NCBI GenBank assembly: GCA_022843625.1
Contig: JALHNH010000053.1
Span: 1 to 44,879 of the forward strand
Direction of reading: 5' to 3'
DNA: 44,879 bases
DNA from: Bryobacter sp.
GTDB taxonomy: Bacteria; Acidobacteriota; Terriglobia; Bryobacterales; Bryobacteraceae
The notes beneath the pieces are model-generated. The model did no database searches. It was given only the letters and a program-made list of their open reading frames with translations, and was not told where the DNA came from. Below, piece by piece: positions 23,673-31,626 of this stretch. Position numbers and translations under genes: made by a program. Numbering within the stretch: the stretch's first letter is position 1; every line of letters starts with the position of its first letter.

Positions 23673-25117
23673 TGTAGATAACTCCGAATCGGTTCAGCAA
23701 ACCCGCCAACGTATCCTTGTGCCAAATACTCTTCAAGTAGAGGTCCCAGGTTCACCTTCAAACTCTGTTTTGCCTTTGTATCATCTCGCTCCAAAAAGTA
23801 GGAATGGCCGGGCATCAATGCAAATGAATCTTCACCGGCATGTTCCACAAAGTGAGACATCAGTTTCTGAAAAGCTTCCTGCATGAACTCGCCACCATGC
23901 TCCCGCACCACTGCCAGGCTAGGCCAAAGTGAAACAAAAGCGAATCGCCGTCTTACGGCAACATCCAGAATGGCAATACTCCGATCCGCACTGTTCATCG
24001 TTCCCAAAATATGCAGATTGGTCGGCAAATAGAACAAATCTTGGAAAGGCTCACCAAAGCCATGCGGCAAGCGAATGGTTCTCACCCGCTCAAGTCCGGG
24101 CTCCAACAAAAAGATCGCTTCCCCCAGTGTCTTCGCCAGGTCTGCCCTATTGATCTCATCGATATGGAGCAAGTAATTTCGGCCTGGGTCTTGTAGCGCC
24201 TTTGCAGCGGCCTGCATTAGAAATCCCATTGCGGGCTTAAACTTCAAACCAAATTGGCCCTCGTCCATTGCCGGCGCCAGGCCTCCGATAAAGTTTTCGT
24301 AGCTGGTATTGGGGTGAAATTGGATACTCTCTCCAAACCCACCATAGGTCTTCGCAATCAACTCTGTAGCCATGCGAGTTTTCCCGGTTCCGGGTGGCCC
24401 CTGGATAATTACGAACTTCCGGCTATCGAGAAGTTGAGAGACTGATTGCTCGTCAACAGTCGGCATCATCTGCTCAAACCAGGCGGCTCGAATCGATTCA
24501 GATTCCTTGGTCTCAGCCTTCAAAGGCACGTAGCCTCGCTCATCGAGAACCAAGTCTAGAAACGCGGCAAGTGCTTGACGGGTCACAGCCCGGTCTTCAG
24601 TCGGTCTGTAAATCGTGTACATCACCGACCCATACCGGTCGAAGACAGCTTTGTATTCAGCGAACTCCTTCGTGACATCGCTGGGCATAACGATATCTGT
24701 CCTTGTAGGGTCCTGTTTCGCCCATGCCATACGCTGTCCTTGTCCCTTGTTGAGCCACTCGCAAATCGCCCGCACCTTCCGGGCGTGGCCAGGGCGTCCC
24801 AGAATCGTGTGGTCCGGCGCGAGTCCTCCCGTTCCAACCCCCAATCCGATGAGGCTAGGTTTTCCGTCAACAGGGAAAATGACAAAGGACATCCCGCTGT
24901 ATGTCCCAGATTTGGGATTTGAAGGATGTATGTAAGCTGCGAACGGCACGCCCAGTTCCGACTTGATTCCGGGCGCTCGCAAACTGAATTCTTCTTTTGC
25001 CCGGCTAGGGTACCTGCCGTTCCCGCCAAACAATTCATCAAACGCTGCTGAATTGCGCTCGCTCCACTGGTCCAGATTACCGGAATGGATCAAATCTACC
25101 AAAAGCTCAAGACTCAT
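23654..25117 (-). CDS. McrB-like AAA+ NTPase of a McrBC-type restriction system
   Basis: 487 residues. The N-terminal ~210 residues are a recognition-type domain ('AYIHPSNPKSGTYSGMSFVI', about 61-80) that resembles the McrB N-terminal DUF3578-type domain in a loose way. The AAA+ core has Walker A 'GPPGTGKT' (240-247), 'HPNTSYENFIGGLAP' (268-282), Walker B 'YLLHIDEINRAD' (315-326), 'GTMNSADRS' (372-380) in the place of the McrB signature, and arginines in 'DVAVRRRF' (385-392). McrB proteins use GTP, and the N-terminal domain decides what DNA is read. It is the first gene of the pair. Confidence 0.85.
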   Translation of the reverse strand: MSLELLVDLIHSGNLDQWSERNSAAFDELFGGNGRYPSRAKEEFSLRAPGIKSELGVPFAAYIHPSNPKSGTYSGMSFVIFPVDGKPSLIGLGVGTGGLAPDHTILGRPGHARKVRAICEWLNKGQGQRMAWAKQDPTRTDIVMPSDVTKEFAEYKAVFDRYGSVMYTIYRPTEDRAVTRQALAAFLDLVLDERGYVPLKAETKESESIRAAWFEQMMPTVDEQSVSQLLDSRKFVIIQGPPGTGKTRMATELIAKTYGGFGESIQFHPNTSYENFIGGLAPAMDEGQFGLKFKPAMGFLMQAAAKALQDPGRNYLLHIDEINRADLAKTLGEAIFLLEPGLERVRTIRLPHGFGEPFQDLFYLPTNLHILGTMNSADRSIAILDVAVRRRFAFVSLWPSLAVVREHGGEFMQEAFQKLMSHFVEHAGEDSFALMPGHSYFLERDDTKAKQSLKVNLGPLLEEYLAQGYVGGFAEPIRSYLQWLHAQ

Positions 25118-25276
25118 TCATTGCCTCTTTCAAGCTTTACCAGGATTTCATACTTAGAAAGAGATTACTCACTCGTTTCTCGAGGACTCTGGAGTAGTCA
25201 TGTGGCTGACAAAAATGAAGAACTCCGCTTATCGCGACGCCGAAGGCGGGTAGCGCGAGCCACGGCGCAGGCAAGC

Positions 25277-26158
25277 TCAGCTAGATGCGGCGCTTTGCTT
25301 CATGTGCTGGCTGAGCAGCGATTCAAGATTTGCTAGGTCGGTTCCCAGTCTCGCTTCAGGGGCGGCATCGGCGGGGAGGAATTGCTGCAGTAATTTCGAG
25401 TAATCCGACAGGTCGTACAAGGGGATATTTTTTGTACGGTAGTCTTCGTCCGTTGGGGGGCGGAAGTAGCGGAAAGCTGCAGGGTCTTGCGGTCTCAGCT
25501 CGGGACGGTGGCCGCTCTCGATCGACTTGACCAACTCGAGAAGACTGTCTATGCCCAGCCGGTAGAGGTCTGGGATGTAGGATTGGACCGCGCGGCCGGG
25601 TGTGGCTGTCATGTAGGAGATCGAATAGACCGGGCCTGTGTCGATTCCCTTATCGATGCGGTGTACCGTGCAGCCCAAACGCGGCTCCGCATTCCATAGC
25701 GCCCGTAGCGGTGCCAGGACTCCTGCGTAGCCGGGAAGGACCCCAGGATGGACGTTGTAGGCGCCCAGCCGTGCGAGAGCCAGGATCTGCGGCGCAAAGA
25801 TCAGGCTGAAGCGGGCACTGAGGATGAGGTCCGGGGCCCAGGTGCTGAGCCGCTGGGTGCTCTCGGTGCCGTTGATGTCATATTCGCGCTCGATCGAGAT
25901 GCCGAATTTGGCGGCTAGGGCGTTGAAGGTGAGCCATTGGCCTGTAATGCCTTCACTGTCGAGGGTGGGAAAGAAATGGTGGAGCGGATATTCGCGCTCG
26001 AGGAATTTTTCGGCGCGCAGTTCGGGGATGGTGTCTTCGCCGGTGCGTGCTTTGTCCGAGAGCAGGACCCGGATCTCGTGGTGGCTGAGTTCGGGCAGCA
26101 GGTAGTTCAGGATCACCGCGCCGAAGAGATCGTTCTTAGTGCAGAGGAGGAGCTTCAT
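25277..26158 (-). CDS. Formyltransferase-fold protein (Fmt/ArnA-like)
   Basis: 293 residues from the ATG at 26158, which begins 'MKLLLCTKNDLFGAVILNYL' as in formyltransferase folds. The catalytic region is visible: 'YNVHPGVLPGYAG' and 'GCTVHRIDKGIDTGPVYSI', with the Asn, His and Asp used to transfer a formyl group from 10-formyltetrahydrofolate. The C-terminal 80 residues do not resemble the Fmt OB domain, so it is probably not the initiator-tRNA enzyme but one acting on an amino sugar or small amine. No sugar-nucleotide genes lie beside it, so the acceptor is unknown. Confidence 0.75.
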   Translation of the reverse strand: MKLLLCTKNDLFGAVILNYLLPELSHHEIRVLLSDKARTGEDTIPELRAEKFLEREYPLHHFFPTLDSEGITGQWLTFNALAAKFGISIEREYDINGTESTQRLSTWAPDLILSARFSLIFAPQILALARLGAYNVHPGVLPGYAGVLAPLRALWNAEPRLGCTVHRIDKGIDTGPVYSISYMTATPGRAVQSYIPDLYRLGIDSLLELVKSIESGHRPELRPQDPAAFRYFRPPTDEDYRTKNIPLYDLSDYSKLLQQFLPADAAPEARLGTDLANLESLLSQHMKQSAASS

Positions 26159-26399
26159 GGCTGGTGTGTTTGGTGGCCGGAGCGTCAAAGTTGGCGGCGG
26201 GAGAGTGATGCTTGAGGGTTGCCGCCATGGGGATAGTTTAGCCGGGTTGCAGATTGTGGGTTGAGGGTGGGAAGACGGAGCAGAAGATGGAGCAATAGTG
26301 AAGCAGCAGGAGATGGAGCGGGATGAGGCTTTTTTTGCAACTGAAGGCCAAGCTGGAGCGGGGTGCGAATGAGGCGAAGCGCGGCGCGTTGAATGATCC

Positions 26400-26792
26400 C
26401 TAACGCCCTTTCACGAACGCGTCGACTTCCTGCTCTGTCATGGGGCGCGTTGCTTCCCGGAACTGTTCCGGAGTCATTTGTACAACGTCGTGCAGGGTAC
26501 CGAAGCTTGGAACGCTTTTCGCGGACGGCTTGACGATTTCGGCTACGACGTCGAGATCCTGAAGCATATCCTGAATAAACTGCTCTCCGTCGGTACCTTC
26601 GCCTCGGGCGGATTCGCTCAGCGCAATGTCCATGCGGTTGTGGAGTTCCTGAAGGTGAATTGCGTGAAACTCGTCGTTTTGCTGCATCAGTAGGAGGGCT
26701 TCACTGACAACTTCGCTCGCTGAGTTGTAGCGCCCTGATTCAACCTTGGCTTGTACGAATTGTTCCAGCTCTGGGGTCAAATGTACGTTCAT
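26400..26792 (-). CDS. ParD-like antitoxin, long and orphan
   Basis: 130 residues. The N-terminus is ParD ribbon-helix-helix: 'MNVHLTPELEQFVQAKVESG' and 'YNSASEVVSEALLLMQQ'. ParD antitoxins usually have 80-95 residues; here about 45 more follow ('PSFGTLHDVVQMTPEQFREA', 'MTEQEVDAFVKGR'). No ParE toxin gene is found on either side, and the 210 bases downstream to the formyltransferase gene are non-coding. It could be a stand-alone regulator or the survivor of a lost pair. Confidence 0.75.
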   Translation of the reverse strand: MNVHLTPELEQFVQAKVESGRYNSASEVVSEALLLMQQNDEFHAIHLQELHNRMDIALSESARGEGTDGEQFIQDMLQDLDVVAEIVKPSAKSVPSFGTLHDVVQMTPEQFREATRPMTEQEVDAFVKGR

Positions 26793-26955
26793 GGTGAGGG
26801 CCTCGGGTTTCTGCCTTGAGATTAGATTACAGGTTCAAGTCTGTCAATGTGGGAGGGTGTGCAAAAAGATGGAAGGAAGCGGCTAGCCGCGGGTGCTGCA
26901 GCATCGAAGCTGAAAGTCATTGCCCAAGGCCGGCTTTTACTCTAGGCTGAAGGAT

Positions 26956-27261
26956 ATGGCCCTGCTGACGCCTGAGGAAATGGAGCGTCTGACGCCGCCG
27001 GAACGGCTCTCTCTGATTTCCCAGCTTTGGGACAGCCTCGGCCATGAGCAATTGCCAGTGACGCCTGCGCAGCAGGCAGAACTCGACCATCGCCTGGGGA
27101 CACTCGATGAGGATCGCAAGACTGCCGTAACGTGGGCTCTACTGAAGGCTGGACCTAAGAACGTCGTCGGTAGGAATGGGACTTCGGGTTCAAAAGGCTA
27201 CCCATTGAAGGCCGTTGCGGTAACAGAAATATGCCACTGCATTAACCTCCGGCAAAGGTGA
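26956..27261 (+). CDS. Addiction-module antitoxin-like protein, altered C-terminus
   Basis: 101 residues from ATG 26956 (AAGGA just upstream). 'LTPPERLSLISQLWDSL' and 'LPVTPAQQAELDHRLGTLDE' then 'AVTWALLKA' match the small TIGR02574-type addiction-module component. That family usually stops within a few residues of the 'TW..LKA' element; here 35 unrelated residues follow, ending in a Cys/His-rich tail. A fusion of the end by deletion or frameshift is possible. No RelE-type partner is seen downstream. Confidence 0.6.
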   Translation: MALLTPEEMERLTPPERLSLISQLWDSLGHEQLPVTPAQQAELDHRLGTLDEDRKTAVTWALLKAGPKNVVGRNGTSGSKGYPLKAVAVTEICHCINLRQR

Positions 27262-27555
27262 AGCCAAAACGGCAGTTGAATCAAGGGCTTGTCGATGATT
27301 GCCCCCCGTCCAACCCCATGCGTAAGCGTGGGGATCCCTTGCACCGAGAGGCTGGCATATCCTGGGTTGTGAGCTAAGGACTTGTACGTGCTCATGGAAT
27401 TGGTTCAAGCTCCTCCAAGATTTATTTTGCCCCTGTTTTCAATCACTTACCGCAATCCCCCAGCCAACCCCTTTTCGCCCCACTGCTAAAACTAAGCCCG
27501 GGCTACCACTTGTGCCCAACTACAAAACGAAGCAGTTACTGAAGGACGAATCCTC
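27262..27555. other. Intergenic stretch with one strong hairpin
   Basis: About 290 bases without a gene. It contains one hairpin (27314-27333, listed separately). The right half is C-rich. No promoter stands out. Confidence 0.5.
27314..27333. repeat. GNRA-loop hairpin resembling a single CRISPR repeat
   Basis: CCCCATGC-GTAA-GCGTGGGG: an 8-base stem with one T-G pair and a GTAA tetraloop. The sequence around it resembles type I-E CRISPR repeats in shape, but only one copy exists and no cas gene is present. It may be an RNA hairpin or a terminator stem lacking a T-run. Confidence 0.4.
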
Positions 27556-28095
27556 ATGGCAACCGAAAAACAGATCGCGGCGAATCGCCGTAACTCCCAA
27601 AAAAGCACCGGCCCCAAAACCCGCGAAGGCAAATTCAAAACCAGCCTCAACGCTCTCCGCCACGGTGCCTGCAGCGAGACCCACATCCTCTTAACCGAAG
27701 ATGCCGGCATCTTCAAAAATCTCGCTCAGGAAATCCTCGATGAGCTCCAGCCCCAAACTCCAACCGAACTCGAACTCGTCGACCAACTCATCCAAACCGT
27801 TTGGCGTCGCCGCCGCATCACTTCTCTCATCCAAATGCGCCTCAATCAGGCCATCGAAGAAGTAATCACGGAACAAACCCAAATCCAGCCCGCACAAGAC
27901 AGACCTACACCCACTCAGGTCACCGTCCTCGCCATGGAAAAGCTCGAAAACCTGAAGCCGTCCTTTGCTCGCCAGGAAGCGATGGAGCTCCGCCTCATGG
28001 CACTCTTCCAACGAACCCTCAACCGCCTCGAACACGTGCGAAAAATCGCGAACAAAGCCAAATTGGAGCTAAACCCCTTATTGATGGCAGCTTAG
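27556..28095 (+). CDS. Hypothetical protein of the 'NRRNSQKSTGPKT' family
   Basis: 179 residues. The N-terminus 'ANRRNSQKSTGPKTREGK' followed by 'NALRHGACS' is a recurrent motif of a protein family that is found in many copies in Acidobacteria and some Planctomycetes. Its function is unknown. The rest is helical and charged, with likely coiled-coil ('ELELVDQLIQTVWRRRRI', 'RLNRLEHVRKIANKAKLEL'). The basic N-terminus could bind nucleic acid. It stands alone, with a hairpin after its stop. Codons are C-ending and AC-rich compared with the next gene. Confidence 0.65.
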   Translation: MATEKQIAANRRNSQKSTGPKTREGKFKTSLNALRHGACSETHILLTEDAGIFKNLAQEILDELQPQTPTELELVDQLIQTVWRRRRITSLIQMRLNQAIEEVITEQTQIQPAQDRPTPTQVTVLAMEKLENLKPSFARQEAMELRLMALFQRTLNRLEHVRKIANKAKLELNPLLMAA

Positions 28096-28109
28096 CCCTC
28101 ACCCTTCTG

Positions 28110-28132
28110 CCTCGGAAAAAGCTTTTCTGAGG
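28110..28132 (+). terminator. Candidate terminator after the 27556-28095 gene
   Basis: CCTCGGAAAA-AGC-TTTTCTGAGG pairs over ten bases with one G-T pair. It begins 14 bases after the stop codon. The T-rich arm is inside the stem rather than after it, so strength is uncertain. Confidence 0.5.
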
Positions 28133-28280
28133 GCGCGGGACGCGAGTCCTCTGGCCACCGCGCAGGTTCTTTGACAATTTACCTGTATTTTTGATTTGCT
28201 CCAGAAAGCCGTCAGCACCCCCGCGCCTGTTTTTATCAGTGCGCCTTTTTTTCTGGTTGGGCGACAATATCAGAAACAAG

Positions 28281-29114
28281 ATGCACTCCATTCGAAACAT
28301 GACGGACGCAGACATTGCGGAAGTGGACGCGATCTTGATGGCGGCGCATCTGGTGCAGTCGAGCTATGCGAAGATTCTGGCCCGAAACTTTCATCTGACG
28401 CCGGATTGCTGGTGGGTGTTGGAGCAGGATGGGCATACGGTCGGGGTTGTGGGGGCAACTGATTTTGGACCCTTTGCGCATATCGGACTCATGGCGATTC
28501 ATCCCTCCCAGCAGAGTGGCGGTGTGGGATCGATACTGCTGCAACATGCGCTCGATGAGCTGGAGCGACGCGGATTGGATTCGATTACGCTGTATTCGAC
28601 CGATGCGGGGTTGGGCTTCTATCCCCGGCACGGGTTTGTGTGGCAGGGCATCAGTACGGAGTGGCAACTGCGCAAGCGCAAAGCACATAGCCGCCATTAC
28701 AGGATCAGCGCCACTAAGGATATTGCGCGAATTGTGGCAGTAGATCGCGAGGTGTTTGGTGGCAATCGTAGCGCGCTGCTTGCGGCACTGGACGGAGAGG
28801 TGCCGGGGCGGACGCTGATTGCCGAGGATGCGCGAGGGGCGATTCAGGGTTTTGTTGTGGCGCAGCCGAAGGTGCTCGGGCCGTTTATGGCGTTATCGAA
28901 GCAGGCTGCGGCGGATTTGCTCGATGCCGCTCTCGATCTTGAGTTTGACGGGGAGCCGAGGGTGGCGCTGCCGGATGCGCATGCCGATGCGGAAAGCCTG
29001 ATGGCTGGTGCGGGCTTTGTGCCGGTGCGGACTTCACGCTACTTTGTACGAGGAAAGGCTCCAGTGCAAAGGCGCGATCTGATGTACGGCCAGGCAGCGT
29101 ATTCGCTGGGCTAA
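28281..29114 (+). CDS. GNAT family N-acetyltransferase, two-domain
   Basis: 277 residues from ATG 28281; a longer frame upstream has no family sequence. The N-terminal GNAT domain shows 'HIGLMAIHPSQQSGGVGSIL' (strand beta4 and the acetyl-CoA loop with the Q-x-x-G-x-G/A element in variant form) and 'GLGFYPRHGFVWQG' (beta5-alpha4). The C-terminal half ('REVFGGNRSALLAAL', 'AIQGFVVAQPKVLGPFMAL') matches the second domain of Acetyltransf_18-type proteins. It acetylates an amine substrate that cannot be identified here. Its stop overlaps that of the convergent YacL-like gene. Confidence 0.85.
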   Translation: MHSIRNMTDADIAEVDAILMAAHLVQSSYAKILARNFHLTPDCWWVLEQDGHTVGVVGATDFGPFAHIGLMAIHPSQQSGGVGSILLQHALDELERRGLDSITLYSTDAGLGFYPRHGFVWQGISTEWQLRKRKAHSRHYRISATKDIARIVAVDREVFGGNRSALLAALDGEVPGRTLIAEDARGAIQGFVVAQPKVLGPFMALSKQAAADLLDAALDLEFDGEPRVALPDAHADAESLMAGAGFVPVRTSRYFVRGKAPVQRRDLMYGQAAYSLG

Positions 29115-30184
29115 TCGCCGCCACGGGAGGCAGCTTCGGCACTAAGGGCGGCTTCTTTGGCGTTGCCCTTGTTGTCGTGGACGGCATGAACCCGATCATC
29201 GAATCGGCCGAAGATCATCTTGCCGGCAGTGGTTTGCAGGACACTGGTTACGGCGATGTCGATCGTCTTTGAGATCATGCGGCGGGCGTTATCGACCACC
29301 ACCATGGTGCCGTCATCAAGGTAAGCAACGCCCTGGCTGTACTCTTTGCCTTCTTTGAGGATGAAGACGCGCATGATTTCGCCGGGTAGAACGACAGGGC
29401 GCATGGCGTTGGCGAGTTCATTGATGTTCAAAACTTGGACGCCGTGCAACTGGGCGACTTTGTTGAGGTTGAAGTCGTTGGTGAGGATCTTGCAATCGTA
29501 CATTTTCGCCAGTTCGATGAGTTTGAGGTCGACTTCATTGACGTTTGGGAAATCGTCTTCGACGATCTGGATGTTGACCTTGGTCATTTTCTGGATGCGC
29601 TGCAGGACATCGAGGCCGCGGCGGCCGCGATTGCGTTTGAGAGAATCGCTGGAATCAGCCACCATCTGCAACTCGCGCAGCACGAATTGAGGTATGACCA
29701 TCACTCCATCGAGAAAGCCGGTTTCGAGGACGTCGGCAATGCGGCCATCGATGATGACGCTGGTGTCGATGATCTTGAAGGAGGATCCTTTCTGGGCGTT
29801 TTCGCCGCCGAAGATGCCGCCGAGGGCCGCCAGATTGAGAAGGTCACCTTTGGTAGCACCGAGAATCAGGCCGACATAAGCCATCAGCAGGAGTGTGGCG
29901 AGTTGGAGGAAAGGAATGGTAGAGGAGGAGCTGGTGATGGACTGGCGGAGGATCAGAGAGATCATCAGGGCACCGAAGATGCCGAGAATCGAGCCAATCG
30001 CTGCGCCGATCAATCGCTTGAGGCTGACGTCTTTGAGACGCATCTCGAAAAGAACCACGGCAGAACCGAAGAGGAAACCGAGGCCGGCTGCAAGAGGGGA
30101 GTCGAGTTGGAAGGGGCGGAGAAACCAGGCGCAAACAGCCAGAAGTGAAACGAAGAGAGTGCGGAGAAGAAAGAGGTCGAGCAT
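29111..30184 (-). CDS. YacL-like membrane PIN/TRAM protein
   Basis: 357 residues from the ATG at 30184, which opens the first membrane helix ('MLDLFLLRTLFVSLLAV'). Four membrane segments fill residues 1-125. A PIN domain follows: 'FKIIDTSVIIDGRIADVL' (first Asp pair), 'VLRELQMVADSSD' (Glu), 'DCKILTNDFNLNKVAQL' (final Asp). A TRAM domain follows ('LPGEIMRVFILKEG', 'GVAYLDDGTMVVVDNA'). The architecture is that of Bacillus YacL, a membrane-anchored predicted RNase. All PIN acidic residues are present. An inverted-repeat terminator lies just upstream of its start. Confidence 0.9.
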   Translation of the reverse strand: MLDLFLLRTLFVSLLAVCAWFLRPFQLDSPLAAGLGFLFGSAVVLFEMRLKDVSLKRLIGAAIGSILGIFGALMISLILRQSITSSSSTIPFLQLATLLLMAYVGLILGATKGDLLNLAALGGIFGGENAQKGSSFKIIDTSVIIDGRIADVLETGFLDGVMVIPQFVLRELQMVADSSDSLKRNRGRRGLDVLQRIQKMTKVNIQIVEDDFPNVNEVDLKLIELAKMYDCKILTNDFNLNKVAQLHGVQVLNINELANAMRPVVLPGEIMRVFILKEGKEYSQGVAYLDDGTMVVVDNARRMISKTIDIAVTSVLQTTAGKMIFGRFDDRVHAVHDNKGNAKEAALSAEAASRGGD

Positions 30185-30237
30185 TAGATTTACCCAGCCG
30201 GTGGACCTGTTGAGATTCCCTCCGAATGCCAAAAGTC

Positions 30238-30270
30238 AAAACCCGGTGCCTAATTCTAGCACCGGGTTTT
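30238..30270 (-). terminator. Intrinsic terminator after the RRM gene
   Basis: AAAACCCGGTGC (30238-30249) and GCACCGGGTTTT (30259-30270) form a perfect 12-base inverted repeat with a 9-base loop. Read on the minus strand, it lies downstream of the RRM gene and ends in a short T-run, so it should stop that transcript before the YacL-like gene. It can also act on the other strand. Confidence 0.85.
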
Positions 30271-30332
30271 GAAATGTAAAGACTAAGTGAATTTGCGAGA
30301 CGCGAAAATTTGTTAGACGGAAGTGCCGAAGC

Positions 30333-30875
30333 TTAGAGGGCTTTGGCGAGTTCTTCAGCAAAAGCGCTGGTGCCACCTGGCTTACCACGGCGCTTGGCTG
30401 CACGATTGCGATCTGCCGACGGGCCGGCAGCAGCAGTAGCGCTGCGGTCGCCTGCGGGGGGACGGTCACCCGCCGGAGGACGGTCGCCAGCAGGGCGATC
30501 TCCAGCAGGACGCGCTTCCGTACCTGCAGAGCGGGCTCCCATAGGGGCACCTTCCCTGCGACGGTCAGCACCCATGCCGGGTCTGCGGTCTTCGGGGCGT
30601 CCCATAGGAACACCTGTCTTGCCCTTGGGGGGCTGTGCCGGGTTTGCACGAAGCAGCTTGTCTTCGAGGGGGGCACGGTCAAACCGGCGAATGATTGCCT
30701 GCATCTCTTCCGCATTCGGAGCTTCGATGAAGGCAAAGCCTTTGGATTCCTGGGTCTCAGGGTTGCGGATAACTTTGATGGAATCGGCAACCAGAGCTTC
30801 GGCATTCAACCATGACTGGATGTCATCGGCCGTAACCCAGGTGGGTAAATTGCCAAGAAAAACGGTAAAACTCAT
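30333..30875 (-). CDS. RRM RNA-binding protein with PAGDR repeats
   Basis: 180 residues. One RRM: RNP2 'TVFLGNLP' (residues 4-11) and RNP1 'KGFAFIEA' (45-52). The linker is followed by a basic, disordered tail with 'PAGDR' type units about four times in a row near residues 128-150, then 'RNRAAKRRGKPGG'. Bacterial glycine- or arginine-rich RRM proteins are often cold-induced RNA chaperones. The 237-base leader upstream is AT-rich, with AATTCG and CGAATT arms at 30962-30980, which is consistent with a regulated leader. The C-terminal repeats are likely to vary in number between strains. Confidence 0.85.
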   Translation of the reverse strand: MSFTVFLGNLPTWVTADDIQSWLNAEALVADSIKVIRNPETQESKGFAFIEAPNAEEMQAIIRRFDRAPLEDKLLRANPAQPPKGKTGVPMGRPEDRRPGMGADRRREGAPMGARSAGTEARPAGDRPAGDRPPAGDRPPAGDRSATAAAGPSADRNRAAKRRGKPGGTSAFAEELAKAL

Positions 30876-31112
30876 TCGGTGGGGCGTCTCGCTAAAGGGG
30901 ATCTGACGAAGGTTGGAAAAATTTCGTAGTCGTCAGGCAGTTTTTATGCTACCACCAAATAAATTCGCTTACAACGAATTCATGAAATTTCATCTAATTT
31001 TTTTATTGCTTTGATTTGAGTGACTTGGTGAGGACATGCGGAGCAACGAGAGCCGCGAAATTCGCAAAATTCCGGTTTGGGCCGATAAGCCTCTACAAGA
31101 GCGCCAGGAAGC

Positions 31113-31613
31113 ATGGAAACGACTGAAACAAAACTCGAAACGCCCGTGACGGCAGAAATTCCGGAAAACGAGATGGGGCGTTCCCTGCTGGCACTGATTC
31201 AGGCCCAGGCAAGCCAACCTCAAGGAGCCCAGCCTCAGGCAGCCCAGCCGCCCACACCCAGCCCAAGGCCGCAATCAAATTCGCTAAGGATGGCTGAGAT
31301 GTACCTCGCGATTGGGCAACTTCTCGAATTGATGCATGATCGAATTGTTGATACTCCGCCACCCACCGAGTCGGCTGAAGAAATCCAGCAATTGATAGAG
31401 GCCAGCGAAGAGCGTCAATGCCATACGATTGAGGCAGCCCTGAAGCAATGGGAATCGGAGCGAAAATCTCAAGAGGCAGAACGAATGATTCATATGGAAA
31501 CGCTTCAGGTGCAGGCTCAAATTGAGGTCAACCGGCTGCTTCGGGTGATGTGGCTTGGTACAGGACTTGCTGCAGCCGGGGCGGGTATCGCGCTTTTTTT
31601 GATGCGTACTTGA
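31113..31613 (+). CDS. Hypothetical protein with C-terminal membrane anchor
   Basis: 166 residues, not recognised. It has a low-complexity Ala/Gln/Pro segment ('QASQPQGAQPQAAQPPTP', about residues 32-49), then a long charged helix probably forming a coiled coil (residues 85-140), and one membrane helix near the end ('MWLGTGLAAAGAGIALFLM'). It would be a tail-anchored protein with most mass in the cytoplasm. It sits 13 bases upstream of the aminotransferase gene on the same strand, so it may share its transcript. Confidence 0.55.
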   Translation: METTETKLETPVTAEIPENEMGRSLLALIQAQASQPQGAQPQAAQPPTPSPRPQSNSLRMAEMYLAIGQLLELMHDRIVDTPPPTESAEEIQQLIEASEERQCHTIEAALKQWESERKSQEAERMIHMETLQVQAQIEVNRLLRVMWLGTGLAAAGAGIALFLMRT

Positions 31614-31626
31614 TACGCTCGTAAGG

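Noticed and set aside
25277..26158. Methionyl-tRNA formyltransferase (fmt)
   Set aside because: Catalytic motifs fit the fold, but the C-terminal domain and context do not match Fmt; left as a general formyltransferase.
26189..26399. ParE toxin downstream of the ParD-like gene
   Set aside because: No frame in this stretch shows ParE features.
27314..27333. CRISPR array
   Set aside because: Only one repeat-like hairpin, with no spacer periodicity and no cas genes.
29435..30148. Long plus-strand open frame opposite the YacL-like gene
   Set aside because: Antisense of a strongly recognised gene; the Asp/Glu-rich composition is a codon mirror effect.
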